DNA of 39,630 nucleotides. It comes from Hondaea fermentalgiana. Taxonomy: Eukaryota > Sar > Bigyra > Thraustochytrida > Thraustochytriidae. Below, piece after piece: positions 1 through 9,423 of the stretch (position 1 is its first letter; the number at the start of each line of letters is the position of its first letter). Below the pieces are notes generated by a model. It was not told the DNA's origin. It saw only the letters and a program-made list of their open reading frames with translations, and did not search any database. The stretch spans positions 1 to 39,630 of the forward strand of contig NPFB01000094.1 in assembly GCA_014084085.1 (NCBI GenBank). The letters are read 5' to 3'. The translations under genes were made by a program, and so were the position numbers.

Positions 1-2138
1 GAGGTATCCGAAGGGCAGACGCGATAGAGAAAGTTGATTCTGTTCTGCCTCTCTGCGAGCGAGTCGGAGTTGACAAACATGATGAGCACGGCACGCACGC
101 GCTCCTTGAGAATTGAGGGTTGAGGGACTTTACGCGGTGTCTCGCTTCGCAGCTCACGCGTCATCTGGCAAAAGTCGCCATTTGGCGTCTTCTCACGAAG
201 TAGACTTTCATCAGGAACGAACAGAGCATCGCTCATCGCGCGTATGAAGAGTTTGCGTAAAATGTGCGACTTTTCCACCTGCATAATTGGTCCCCACCTT
301 GCCAGCCAGCGGAACGCATCGAGCTTGACAGGCGTTCCTTTCCAGATACTCTGGAGAGAGTTCCGCTCTGAGCAACACTTGTCCGAGTAGATGACCGATG
401 GACGATACGCTGGATCAAACGTTTCGCGCATGCTTTTGAACGAACGAAGTGCGCGATAGGTCTCTCTTCCCAAACTTTCTCCATCACGAAGACCTCGATA
501 AAAGCATGCTTGGCTGTGCTCATTGACAACGGTCAGGAGAGCGCGAAATGGCTGGATGCGTTCAGAGAGCTTGTTCTCATTCCTGAGCTCCACGGACACC
601 TTTCTCGCAACGTTGAATGTACAATCGATACGCAGAACCCTCGCTGGTACACTGACAATCTCACGAAGCATAGGACGTGCTTCGTCCTCGTACAGCTCAA
701 ATTGAATGGCGTTCATGAACGACCTGCTCAACCGCAAACCGTTGTAACCGTCAGGATCTGTGTAGGGTCCAAAGTGCGGAGGGAGCCCCGCCTTCCCCGT
801 ACGTTTTCGTGAGTCAGTCGCTTCGTTCGCCTCCTTGTCTTGCCTGCTTTGCTCTCCAAGAGCTATCGTCGCTTCATTCCGTTGCTCGCGCAACGTTCCT
901 TCTCGAAGCAAATCTTGAACTTCATGCACTGTCATTCCTTGCATGTTCTTCTTCCAATAGGTTTCCACTGCCTTTCGAACCGATATCATGCGGTTTCTGT
1001 AGTGTTGAACCTTGATAGGCTGTTGCCCCTTTGGTTTCTTCGTTGAAGCATTCGATTTTTTCGCGTCATGCCTCTTAACTAAGGAGGCGACATTGTTCTT
1101 CATCCAGTCAAGGCTGGCTGTGCCAATGAAGTTATCCGTCCACTGCTCGAGAATCTCGACTGCACGTATTGGACGGATGACATTTTCGCCATTCTCACCA
1201 GTTCCGCAAGACACAACAACCGCCTTCACCTTCTTCCGTTCCTCTCTTCTCTTGGAGCAAATCGTTTCCCATGCCTCTAGGTTGATCATCTTCTCGGCTT
1301 CTTCTTTTGTATGCTGTGGCCCGTGCGATGCAGACTCAAGTTCCATCCTTTTTTCCTTGCTCGTTGACGAGGTAAAGAGGCCTGGACCTGTGGCTCGGTT
1401 GGAAATGCTGTTGGAGGCGCGAGGTGACGCGGTTGCGACCCAATGCAAAAGATATGCTTCCCGAACGCGTTCGTACTCGCGCACGTGTGCCCCGAGAAGC
1501 AAATCAAACGCAGCTTGCGCGTTTGTCACCCATAGTGGGTGGATGAACTGCGCCACGGCTCGTTCGATTGCCAATCTTCGTCGCAAAATGATGGAGAAAC
1601 GAAGCCGGGTCAACTCCGGGCACTGCTTCAAGAACCTCTCGCCAGTGTTACGGAAAGAGGCATTGCAATTGGCAGCAGGACAGCGGTACTCACGTCCAAG
1701 AAGAAGCCACGTGGAGGAGAAGGAGATGACCTCCCGAACTTCATCAAGGGGTACCCATGTGCCCTTGGCGCGACTGATGCTTCGCTCGCACTTGGGGCAA
1801 ACGATGCTTCGCCCTTGCATTTCCTCGAACATCTTCCATGGCCACCATAGGCCGACTGCTCGGGTCATGAATTGGTCTTTCTCTGGTTGATTCCCGCGTC
1901 TCGATGACCAGAAAACCCAGGAGCGGTCGTTGTTTGTACAGAAACGTTGAAGAGCCTTCTCATCACTCATCGCCTCCACCTCCTCGATGCAAGTCTCCAT
2001 GAAGTCGCGTTCGGAGGGACGGACGCGCTTCCAACGAGCAGGTGTATCATCATCGTTCCCGGCAATCTCCGCATCGCCGTCTTGTTCAGGTTTCCCAAAG
2101 GCCTCCGCAAAGACGTCAGGCGTCACGAAGTCGTCCAT
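1..2138 (-). CDS. Transposase-like protein, partial (runs off left edge)
   Basis: A single frame stays open without a stop for 712 codons from the ATG at 2138 to the window edge. The upstream in-frame stop is at about 2238-2240, so the ATG is the first possible start. Residues 114-158 carry two cysteine pairs (CPKC and C-x4-C) after a tryptophan-rich stretch (WWPWKMF), which looks like a zinc ribbon of the uncharacterised DUF6729 type. Further on, D505 (in RIDCTF) and D586 (in YSDKCC) sit about 80 residues apart, followed by VKLDAFRW, a pattern like the first two acidic residues of an RNase H-fold DDE transposase. The expected third acidic residue would lie beyond the window. The frame is intact, so the copy may be recent. 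The element class and ends are not visible. A domesticated host gene is the alternative. Confidence 0.6.
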   Translation of the reverse strand, partial: MDDFVTPDVFAEAFGKPEQDGDAEIAGNDDDTPARWKRVRPSERDFMETCIEEVEAMSDEKALQRFCTNNDRSWVFWSSRRGNQPEKDQFMTRAVGLWWPWKMFEEMQGRSIVCPKCERSISRAKGTWVPLDEVREVISFSSTWLLLGREYRCPAANCNASFRNTGERFLKQCPELTRLRFSIILRRRLAIERAVAQFIHPLWVTNAQAAFDLLLGAHVREYERVREAYLLHWVATASPRASNSISNRATGPGLFTSSTSKEKRMELESASHGPQHTKEEAEKMINLEAWETICSKRREERKKVKAVVVSCGTGENGENVIRPIRAVEILEQWTDNFIGTASLDWMKNNVASLVKRHDAKKSNASTKKPKGQQPIKVQHYRNRMISVRKAVETYWKKNMQGMTVHEVQDLLREGTLREQRNEATIALGEQSRQDKEANEATDSRKRTGKAGLPPHFGPYTDPDGYNGLRLSRSFMNAIQFELYEDEARPMLREIVSVPARVLRIDCTFNVARKVSVELRNENKLSERIQPFRALLTVVNEHSQACFYRGLRDGESLGRETYRALRSFKSMRETFDPAYRPSVIYSDKCCSERNSLQSIWKGTPVKLDAFRWLARWGPIMQVEKSHILRKLFIRAMSDALFVPDESLLREKTPNGDFCQMTRELRSETPRKVPQPSILKERVRAVLIMFVNSDSLAERQNRINFLYRVCPSDT

Positions 2139-2536
2139 GATGCAAGATTGCTGCTTGTGCAACCACCAGAGGGAAAAATTCTTGTATCTGCACACGATAA
2201 TGAGTCCCCTGCTAGACCATATTCTGAAAGTGGCATACTAAAACAAGAATAGCCCTATCGTGCATAGGAGGCGCCAGCATTCAAAGATATCACAGTGGAG
2301 AGAGTGAAAGGGTCCTCCCAGGTACGACGTACGACGGCACCTCCCTCTCATTCTTCCATCTTCCTGTTTTCCCTTTATGAGGAAGGTCGCCTCGCCATGG
2401 GGGGCAATAAAAATAAGAACCGTATTCTACCTTTTTTCTTTACGCAGTCACCAATCAAAGAGGAGCGATTCCATTTTCCATCCCAGTTTCTTTCACCAAA
2501 AGTAACCTTTCCCCTGCGAACATGATGATGCGAACA
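2139..2536. other. Intergenic region between two minus-strand genes
   Basis: About 400 bases lie between the start of the transposase-like gene and the stop of the EF-hand gene. I see no gene here, no clear target-site duplication and no terminal inverted repeat that I could pair within the window. A/T-rich tracts near 2405-2450 fit 3' flanking sequence of the EF-hand gene. Confidence 0.5.
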
Positions 2537-5500
2537 TCACAGAAGCGGCCACTTGGACACGGAGAGAAGCTCGAGCCAGGGCATCACCTCGTGGCCGCCT
2601 TCTTGCGTATACCAGTCAGCAATCTGACGAAACGTTATGCCAGGGCCCCGCTTCTCGTCCAAACCAAGATCCGCAAACACACGCGCAGCGATCTCATCCA
2701 CGGACCGGTCCACCATTGCCCAGACTTTGCCCGCGGGTTGCCGACACGCCTCTTCATTGAGAGCAAGTAAAAAGGTCAAGAAACTGCTGAGGAACTGACG
2801 AAACATGGACCCCGAAAGATATCCCGTCCGGAGTCGATCAAAGCGGTCAAAAGCGTGGGCGAGCTTATCGCTCTTGGACCCCTTGGCGAGAACCGTAAAT
2901 CCACAGGCAAATTCGACCAGTGGAATATGGGTACTTGACGAACGGTCAAAGGCTGCAAAGATGCTCGCGAACAGCACCGAAAACCCCCGCTTGTCTTCCT
3001 CGGACAGTCGATTCCCCGGAATGAGCTGCCGAATCACCTGCTGGAAAGCGGCTCTGCTCAGTACAAGCGGCGCAACATCAGAATCTGTGACGCGCTCGCC
3101 GGCGACGCGCTCGCCTGCGAACGCAAGAACTTTGTAAACGCTAGATGCCTCCTTCCTGTGCAGCTCCGAGATTGCGAGCAGCTTGTGCAGCTGTGCAACG
3201 TCTTGCCGCCGAAACTCCATGGTTTCACCCCGTGATGTCAAAACAAAGCGGAAAATTACATCGGCGTCTCCATCATCAATGGACACCTCCCCAAGTTGAG
3301 CTGCGCCCTCGTCCGTACTATGCGACTTGCGCCGTGGGCTCTCTCCGCTACTATTCAAGGTCGTGCCAAAGTCCAAAGCATGCTGCCATTTTCGCAAATC
3401 CAAGAGCTCCAGCCACGCCATGTGATGGCTGCCCCCCGAAGAGTACCAAGCACAAAACTCCTCAAAGCTGATTGCGCCAGAGTGCGCGCGTCGCGCCGCG
3501 GTCTGGGTTAAAATCGCACCGGCAAGAAGCACAGTGGCTTCAGAAAGCTGCTCAAGGTCCGCCGCATCGTCGTGCGCCACGGGCCCTGCTCGCTTGCCGC
3601 TGCATACTGGAAGCACGCGCAGACCCATGAGGAAGGCAAGCAGGAAGCTATGCAGCTGCGCCCGCGTGAGCGCCCCGTCCTCGTCTTCATCAAAACTTGA
3701 AAACGCTAGACTGAATTTGTCGCTCTTGCGTCCCGCCGCAAAAAAGAGCAAACCAGCAAATAGAGCGTTGGCACGAACGGCGCCACGTCCCACGGACGCC
3801 TGCGTTTCGAAGAGACCAAACAACGTGATGAACGCCCGCATCAAACGTTGGCGTACCGCAGCCGGCTGCTCAGGGGCACGGTCCAAGAGATCGTTCACCA
3901 TCGCCATAAAGCTCTCCATGCGGAGGACCGGCAGCCCGCCTCTGCGCACCGAGTACTGCAACAGGTGGCCGTACAAGCTCTCAGCCGTCATGAGCCGCAG
4001 ACCCGAGAGATCTGCCACCTCGCGAACAAAATACGCGTCGCGTCTCGAGATGCCGAGCGCGATGTCTGCGTCGCCGCCGATATTGAAATGTAGAATCACC
4101 TCGTCAGACAATCGCTGCCATTCTTCGTTTTCCCCCGACTGACCTCCAGATGCTGCAAGTCCGCTCCCTTGTCCACTCACTGCCGTCATGCCTGATCCTC
4201 CCAGCGGCCACTTGGCCAGGTCGTAGAGTTCCACCCATGGGATGCGCTCGCAGCCACCTCCCTCGGCATACCACTGAGCAAACTCTCCAAAGGAGACGTT
4301 GGTCTGCGCGGCCCCGGGCCGCTTGGGACCGCCAAGGTACTCGCTGATGGCAGCCACGGCTTCTGTTGCGGCCGCTGCCGAAATGGCTTGCACCTTATTG
4401 AGACCCTCACGTTCCAGCACCGACGTGAGGCCGTGAAGACCAAGCAACAGCGCAGTGAGAAATTGCACCAACTCGCGCTGTGTCAGCGCCCCGTCGCGGT
4501 CCCGGTCAAAGAGCGCAAATCCGACGGCCAGCTTGTCGCTTTTGTTGCCCTGCGCAAGCAGACTCAAAGCGCATGCCAACTGGTCCGTGGCCGCACGCGC
4601 GGGCGAATTTGTCTCGAACAGCTTGAAGAAACGACGAAGTCTATCTTCAACACTCGAAAAGAGAGCGAACATTTCGGCTTCTTCCTCTGCCGCGTCATTT
4701 TGCTGTCGACCCGCTGCATCCTCAGGTTTGCTCCGGCTTTGGCCGTGGCGCTCGCCTTGCTTTCCTTCGTTGCTGCTATCGGCGCCAGCAACTGCAATGG
4801 AGCGCACCATTTCGCGAACGGCGCGAATAAAGGCATCACGGTGAATGGTTATGTCCGATCCGCGGGACGCGCGAAGCAGCGCCGCATATATCTCGTCAGC
4901 ATCTGCTTCGTCCAGTCGTGTACAACGTAGCAAGTTCTCAATGCAGTCCACATCGCTCGTCATGATGGACAGAGAGGCTCGGTTCGCGGTATCTCGCGTC
5001 GCCGAGGCGCGCAGCGGGACGAGAAAGACCAGCCGCTCACCCGCTGGGCCAACGCCCTCACCATCCACGTCTTGCGCAGTCTTTCCGCTCGATGACGGCA
5101 TTGCCGAGGAAGAAGCAGCAGCGGAAGCAGACTTGTTTCGTCGAATGGGCCACTTACCCAAATCTACAAGCTCAAGCCACGGGACAGCTTCATGGCCCTC
5201 GTGATTGTACCACTCTCCAAATTCCTCAAAGGAGACTGTGTCTGTGTCTGTTTTGCCAAAGTGCTCGTACACAGCACGGGCCACTTCCACGCCCGTGCGA
5301 TCGATCGTTGTATAAATCTCCTCGGCATCGAGTTTGGGCGCATCCTTTTGCAGCGCAAAGAGAAAGGTGAGAAACGAACGCAGGTATCGTACGAGGCCAA
5401 TCGAGTCGATTGCGCCGTCTCCGTCCGTGTCAAAAAGGGAAAAGGCGAGCGATAGTTTTTGTGATTTGCTTCCGCTGGCCAGGAGCATGAACCCACCCAA

Positions 5501-7378
5501 GAACTCATCCGTGGGAACGCGATCCTCGCTGGCACGATCAAAGGCATAGAAAAATGTAGAAAACGTGTACGAGAGGTAGCGTTGCTCCTGTTTGCCCAAA
5601 AGCTCGCCAGGCACGAGTTCCCGGATGCACTCATCAAAACACTCTTTGGAGAGATCCGGTCCGGGTTGTGACGCCACTGCATTCAGGAAAAGACTATACA
5701 TTTGCTCTGCTCCTGTGTCGGAAATGCGCGTTGTCGATACGATCAAATCGACCAACTCGGCATCAATTGGCATCAAGACAAGTTCTTTGTCTTCGCACAA
5801 CGCAAAGCGAAACAAGGGTAGCGTCTGCGCATCGCCTTCAAGTTGTGCCTCCGGGGACCCATCCAAGAGCGGATCTGCCGAGTCCACCGCGCCGTCCTCT
5901 TCGGAGGAATCGTCGTAGTCACCATTGACCTCATCGTCATCATTTTCGCCCACATCCGCACCACCTTCATCAGAGTCCGATTCATCTCGAGCAATCTTAC
6001 CCTTCCAGGTTCGCCTATCGAAGCGAATAGCATCGCTGTCGTCGCCATCTGAAGACAGTAGAAAGCTATTGTTTGGTCCCAGTGAACGAAGTCGCGAGGG
6101 CGATGCGGGAGTCGGCGAAGCCACAGCTACTGCTGCGGCACGCGAGGTTGGTGTCCTCGCACGACGAGCGCCGCGCTGGCGGCGCAACGGCGAGGTAGCC
6201 ACGCCTTCGCTCATCAACGCAACGATAGCCGGTGGGGCTACCGTTGAGTTTTCCGCAAACGGATCGAGCTTGGCGAGCCAGCGAAGCGCATTCGCGACGT
6301 TGATATCCGACTCGTACAACTCCACCCATGGCATGAGGTTGTGCCCGATCGTCGAGTACCATTCCCAAAAAGGTCGCAATGAGACATTCGCATCTGTTTC
6401 TGCTGGGAGCGTTTGAAGCGCGGCTTCGCACGTCTCGTCGACGAGGCTGTACACGTATCGCGACGGCAGGCGTGACATACCGTCACTAAATGCGAGCGCA
6501 AAGGTAAGCAGCGCACGCAAAATCCGCGCAAGCTGCCCAAAGTGCAACGAGCCATCTTGGTCTGTATCGAAAAGCTGAAACATGTACGCAAATTTGAGTT
6601 CGAGCTCCCCGCTCGTGAGCATAATGAGTCCACAAAGTACCTCGCGCACGGGAACGCGCTCTTCACCAAAGACGTCGAGCGCGTAAAACGCGCGCAACAG
6701 GAGTCCACGAATCTGCGCGCACTGCGTCGGGCTTCCCACCCCTGCAGGGCAGAGATGCTCTTCGACAATTTCTGTAAAATACGTTTTGCTCAGCAGGTCC
6801 TGACTCTCAAAGGAGAAGAGATCCATGAGTGCCGACGCGCTCAGCGAGAGACCTTCCAGTGCCTGTCGCATAAGCCGCACCGCGATCAGATCCTTCCTTG
6901 TGACCAGCACAGACTGATTCCCCACGAGCGAGTAGCGAAGCGAGCGACGCTCCCGGGGCGTACTCGGGAGAGGCCCCTTTCTCGTAGTTGAGACCTTGCG
7001 CAGGAACTGGCTTTGAGACGACAAAGGCGACGGCTGAGAGCCTCGCGGCGCGACTGTCAGGCCCGCGGCACGCCTGCCGTTGCGGTGCGCATGGCGGGCC
7101 ACCGCCCCGGGCTCTCGCTGCGCTCGCCCGGCGTCGCCCTCTTCGTCGTGGGTCAGTTTCACGACAAGGTTCATGCGCCTCCCGCCAAAGCCCGCCGCGC
7201 GCTTGCGGCCGACGAGGCTCGCGGGGTACAGCGTGTTGTCCATGGCGAAGCCGATGACGTCCTCTGCGCGCACGCCAAAGGCCGACGCGCAGTGCTGCAC
7301 GAGTCGCTCCGGGTCGCCGTACAGCGGCAGCGTGGCTTCGCGCCCGCGCCAGGCGCAGACCAGGTATCCGCTCGCCAT
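2537..7378 (-). CDS. Giant protein with five tandem EF-hand modules
   Basis: A 1613-residue frame starts at the ATG at 7378. The frame stays open upstream to 7633 but contains no earlier ATG. Five diverged modules of about 200-275 residues lie at roughly 155-357, 522-743, 782-1057, 1094-1331 and 1373-1610. Each has a degenerate EF-hand, then a phrase like G.KSDKL..AF..FD followed by an EF loop, a helix F(L)..FL, a second degenerate EF region reading ISFEEF..WY, and a closing PW.EL.DL.KW motif. This order resembles the calcineurin-B/neuronal-calcium-sensor core. The EF loops are at 271, 650, 958, 1230 and 1514. Only module 3 (DRDRDGALTQRE) keeps Glu at position 12; module 5 has lost most ligands. 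Residues 1-80 may form a small ubiquitin-like or PB1-like fold (inference). An acidic linker lies at 443-500. Likely a cytosolic calcium-responsive scaffold; no catalytic domain is seen. Confidence 0.8.
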   Translation of the reverse strand: MASGYLVCAWRGREATLPLYGDPERLVQHCASAFGVRAEDVIGFAMDNTLYPASLVGRKRAAGFGGRRMNLVVKLTHDEEGDAGRAQREPGAVARHAHRNGRRAAGLTVAPRGSQPSPLSSQSQFLRKVSTTRKGPLPSTPRERRSLRYSLVGNQSVLVTRKDLIAVRLMRQALEGLSLSASALMDLFSFESQDLLSKTYFTEIVEEHLCPAGVGSPTQCAQIRGLLLRAFYALDVFGEERVPVREVLCGLIMLTSGELELKFAYMFQLFDTDQDGSLHFGQLARILRALLTFALAFSDGMSRLPSRYVYSLVDETCEAALQTLPAETDANVSLRPFWEWYSTIGHNLMPWVELYESDINVANALRWLAKLDPFAENSTVAPPAIVALMSEGVATSPLRRQRGARRARTPTSRAAAVAVASPTPASPSRLRSLGPNNSFLLSSDGDDSDAIRFDRRTWKGKIARDESDSDEGGADVGENDDDEVNGDYDDSSEEDGAVDSADPLLDGSPEAQLEGDAQTLPLFRFALCEDKELVLMPIDAELVDLIVSTTRISDTGAEQMYSLFLNAVASQPGPDLSKECFDECIRELVPGELLGKQEQRYLSYTFSTFFYAFDRASEDRVPTDEFLGGFMLLASGSKSQKLSLAFSLFDTDGDGAIDSIGLVRYLRSFLTFLFALQKDAPKLDAEEIYTTIDRTGVEVARAVYEHFGKTDTDTVSFEEFGEWYNHEGHEAVPWLELVDLGKWPIRRNKSASAAASSSAMPSSSGKTAQDVDGEGVGPAGERLVFLVPLRASATRDTANRASLSIMTSDVDCIENLLRCTRLDEADADEIYAALLRASRGSDITIHRDAFIRAVREMVRSIAVAGADSSNEGKQGERHGQSRSKPEDAAGRQQNDAAEEEAEMFALFSSVEDRLRRFFKLFETNSPARAATDQLACALSLLAQGNKSDKLAVGFALFDRDRDGALTQRELVQFLTALLLGLHGLTSVLEREGLNKVQAISAAAATEAVAAISEYLGGPKRPGAAQTNVSFGEFAQWYAEGGGCERIPWVELYDLAKWPLGGSGMTAVSGQGSGLAASGGQSGENEEWQRLSDEVILHFNIGGDADIALGISRRDAYFVREVADLSGLRLMTAESLYGHLLQYSVRRGGLPVLRMESFMAMVNDLLDRAPEQPAAVRQRLMRAFITLFGLFETQASVGRGAVRANALFAGLLFFAAGRKSDKFSLAFSSFDEDEDGALTRAQLHSFLLAFLMGLRVLPVCSGKRAGPVAHDDAADLEQLSEATVLLAGAILTQTAARRAHSGAISFEEFCAWYSSGGSHHMAWLELLDLRKWQHALDFGTTLNSSGESPRRKSHSTDEGAAQLGEVSIDDGDADVIFRFVLTSRGETMEFRRQDVAQLHKLLAISELHRKEASSVYKVLAFAGERVAGERVTDSDVAPLVLSRAAFQQVIRQLIPGNRLSEEDKRGFSVLFASIFAAFDRSSSTHIPLVEFACGFTVLAKGSKSDKLAHAFDRFDRLRTGYLSGSMFRQFLSSFLTFLLALNEEACRQPAGKVWAMVDRSVDEIAARVFADLGLDEKRGPGITFRQIADWYTQEGGHEVMPWLELLSVSKWPLL

Positions 7379-7936
7379 CCTCGGCGCCGCGAGGCCGCTT
7401 CCTGCGCGCAGAGCAGACAGGGCGGTCCCGGGCTCCACCGCGGGCTCGGCCGCAGGCTCCACCGCGGCCAGCCGGTCTGCGCCCTGGGCTCGCCGGGTTC
7501 CTCGCCTCGCGTCTTCGCTGCTCCGTTTGCTCTGCGTTGCTGCTCTGCTTGCTCTGCTTGCTCTGCTCGCTCTGCTCGCTCTGCTTGTTGCTTCTCTTCT
7601 CGCGGGCGATCTTGCGCGGCGCCAGGGGCCCAAGCGGTCTATCCCGGAGCCGCGCCCTTAGGTCTCTTTGCCCGCGCCTGCGCCCTGCGGAACCCGTTTT
7701 CGCCTGGCGGGCAGGCAGGCAGGCGCGGCACAAAGATCTCCGGATAGGACAAGGAGGCGGGACGCTGCGAGAAGATCGGTCACAGGCGAGCAAGCAGACA
7801 CGAAACACGAGACGCGCGTCGCTTTGCATCCCGTCGCCGCGCGGCAGCAGTCCGGAACGTGTAGCGACGGCGGCGAGAGAGCGCGAGTTGAGGAGCCACT
7901 GTCGAAGCAGCGCGAGGAAAGGAGGCAAAGGCCAGG
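7379..7936. promoter_or_regulatory. Shared divergent promoter region (EF-hand gene / thiolase)
   Basis: These 558 bases separate two head-to-head start codons and must hold both promoters and 5' leaders. The sequence is very GC-rich, with a GCTCT/GCTTG array at about 7541-7590. The EF-hand frame continues open through part of it without an ATG, encoding an Arg-Ala-Ser-rich stretch that I regard as untranslated leader. No TATA box is obvious. Confidence 0.5.
7541..7590. repeat. GCTCT/GCTTG-type pentanucleotide array
   Basis: Repeated five-base units alternating tgctc and tgctt lie about 165 bases upstream of the EF-hand start. Read through on the minus strand it would encode repeated Ser-Arg-Ala. 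Confidence 0.7.
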
Positions 7937-9190
7937 ATGTCCAAGATGGAGACTATCCAGAAGCTGGTGAGCACGAACCTGCGCGTGTCCGGCAAGAAGG
8001 AAGCGCTTGGACGCAGCGTGGTGATCTGCGGAATGAGCAGGACGCCCGTCGGGTGCTTTCAGAGCGCGCTGTCGAGTGTCAAAGCGCCCGAATTGGGACA
8101 AATTGCCGTTCGAGGAGCCCTCGCTTCGGCCAAGATCGACGCGAGCGAGGTCGAGGAAGTCTACTTTGGTAATGTGCTGCAGGCCGGCGTGGGCCAGGCG
8201 CCCGCGCGCCAGGTCGCTCTCGGCGCAGGCATGGGCTTGAACACCCCCTGCACCACGGTGAACAAGGTGTGCGCCTCCGGTCTCAAAGCCACGATGATGG
8301 CAGCCCAGGCCATCGCGCTCGGAGACCGCGAAATTATGATTTCCGGCGGCATGGAGTCGATGAGCAACACCCCGCACTACATGTACCTACGCAAGCCCAC
8401 GGGATTTGGTGCCTCGACTGCCATTGACTCGATCCAGCACGATGGACTTTGGGACGTGTACGACAAAGAGATTATGGGCGCTTGCACAGAACGACTCGTT
8501 GAGGAAATGGGTATCAGCCGTGAAGACCAAGACGCCTACGCGATCTCCTCGTATGAGCGCGCCCGCAAGGCACAAGCAGATGGCATTTTTGCCAATGAAA
8601 TCTCCCGTGTCGAGATCAAAGACCGCAAGGGGAATGTGACGGTAGTCGAGGAGGACGAGGAGTGCAAGCGTTTTAAGCCGGAGAAGTTTGGTTCGCTCCC
8701 CACGGCTTTCAAGAGGAACGGCGGTACCATTACAGCTGCCAATGCGTCCAAGATCAACGACGGCGCAGCCGCGCTCGTGCTTATGAGCGAGGAAGAGGCA
8801 CGCAACCGTGGTCTGCAGCCGCTTGCCCGCATCGTCGGCTATGAAGATGCCGCCGTTGACCCGTACCGCTTCGGCGTTGCCCCCGCGCTCGCGGTGAACA
8901 AACTTGTTTCCCGTCTTGGCATGACTCTTGGCGACATTGAGTACCACGAAATCAACGAGGCCTTCTCCGCTGTGGCGCTCGCCAACATGGAGCTCATGAA
9001 CATCGACCGCGATCGCATCAACATTCATGGCGGCGGCGTTTCTCTTGGTCATCCGATCGGTGCCTCTGGAAGCCGCATTGTCATGGCGCTGCTTACAGCC
9101 TTGCACAGCCGCGACGCTAGCATTGGTGTGGCCTCGATTTGCAATGGCGGCGGCGGAGCCTCGGCACTCATGGTGGAGCGCCTTGCCTAA
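7937..9190 (+). CDS. Acetyl-CoA C-acetyltransferase (thiolase)
   Basis: This 417-residue protein is a full-length biosynthetic-type thiolase. It condenses two acetyl-CoA to acetoacetyl-CoA or runs the reverse cleavage, feeding ketone-body, isoleucine or mevalonate metabolism. The nucleophile C112 sits in NKVCASGLKA. GGMESMSNTPHY follows at 138-148, NEAFS at 340-344, the catalytic histidine H372 in GGVSLGHPIGASGS, and the second active cysteine C402 in CNGGGGASALMVE. All catalytic residues are present. The first 25 residues are basic and could act as a mitochondrial presequence. The C-terminus (ERLA) is not a peroxisomal PTS1, so I favour the mitochondrial ACAT1 type over peroxisomal thiolase; a cytosolic location is possible. 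The start is the first ATG and lies head-to-head with the EF-hand gene. Confidence 0.95.
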   Translation: MSKMETIQKLVSTNLRVSGKKEALGRSVVICGMSRTPVGCFQSALSSVKAPELGQIAVRGALASAKIDASEVEEVYFGNVLQAGVGQAPARQVALGAGMGLNTPCTTVNKVCASGLKATMMAAQAIALGDREIMISGGMESMSNTPHYMYLRKPTGFGASTAIDSIQHDGLWDVYDKEIMGACTERLVEEMGISREDQDAYAISSYERARKAQADGIFANEISRVEIKDRKGNVTVVEEDEECKRFKPEKFGSLPTAFKRNGGTITAANASKINDGAAALVLMSEEEARNRGLQPLARIVGYEDAAVDPYRFGVAPALAVNKLVSRLGMTLGDIEYHEINEAFSAVALANMELMNIDRDRINIHGGGVSLGHPIGASGSRIVMALLTALHSRDASIGVASICNGGGGASALMVERLA

Positions 9191-9423
9191 AGCCAGCAGG
9201 TTGGGACACATGAGTCGCACGCACACAATCCAGCTGTTTAACCTCATCAGCAGACCCACAATGAGCCGTCATACGCTCATCAGCAAATCAATGCTAAGCA
9301 AAGCTAAATGGAACGTAGCAGGACAAAGCAAACGCTAGCTATCTAGCCTCACCAGCAGCAAATCCAAAAAAAGTATATATGATCTAACCATGTTGTGCTA
9401 TCGGGTACGCATTTGTTTGCAGC
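9191..9423. other. Convergent 3' flanks (thiolase / seven-TM gene)
   Basis: The 233 bases between two stop codons contain several copies of a ctcatcagca-like phrase between about 9240 and 9290 and an A-rich run near 9365. No gene is seen. Confidence 0.5.

Noticed and set aside
1012..1890. Plus-strand frame of 292 codons
   Set aside because: It is the antisense shadow of the minus-strand transposase-like gene, which has coherent motifs; the plus frame has none.
7379..7633. N-terminal extension of the EF-hand protein with Arg-Ala-Ser repeats
   Set aside because: The frame is open but the only upstream starts are non-ATG, and the sequence comes from a simple array.
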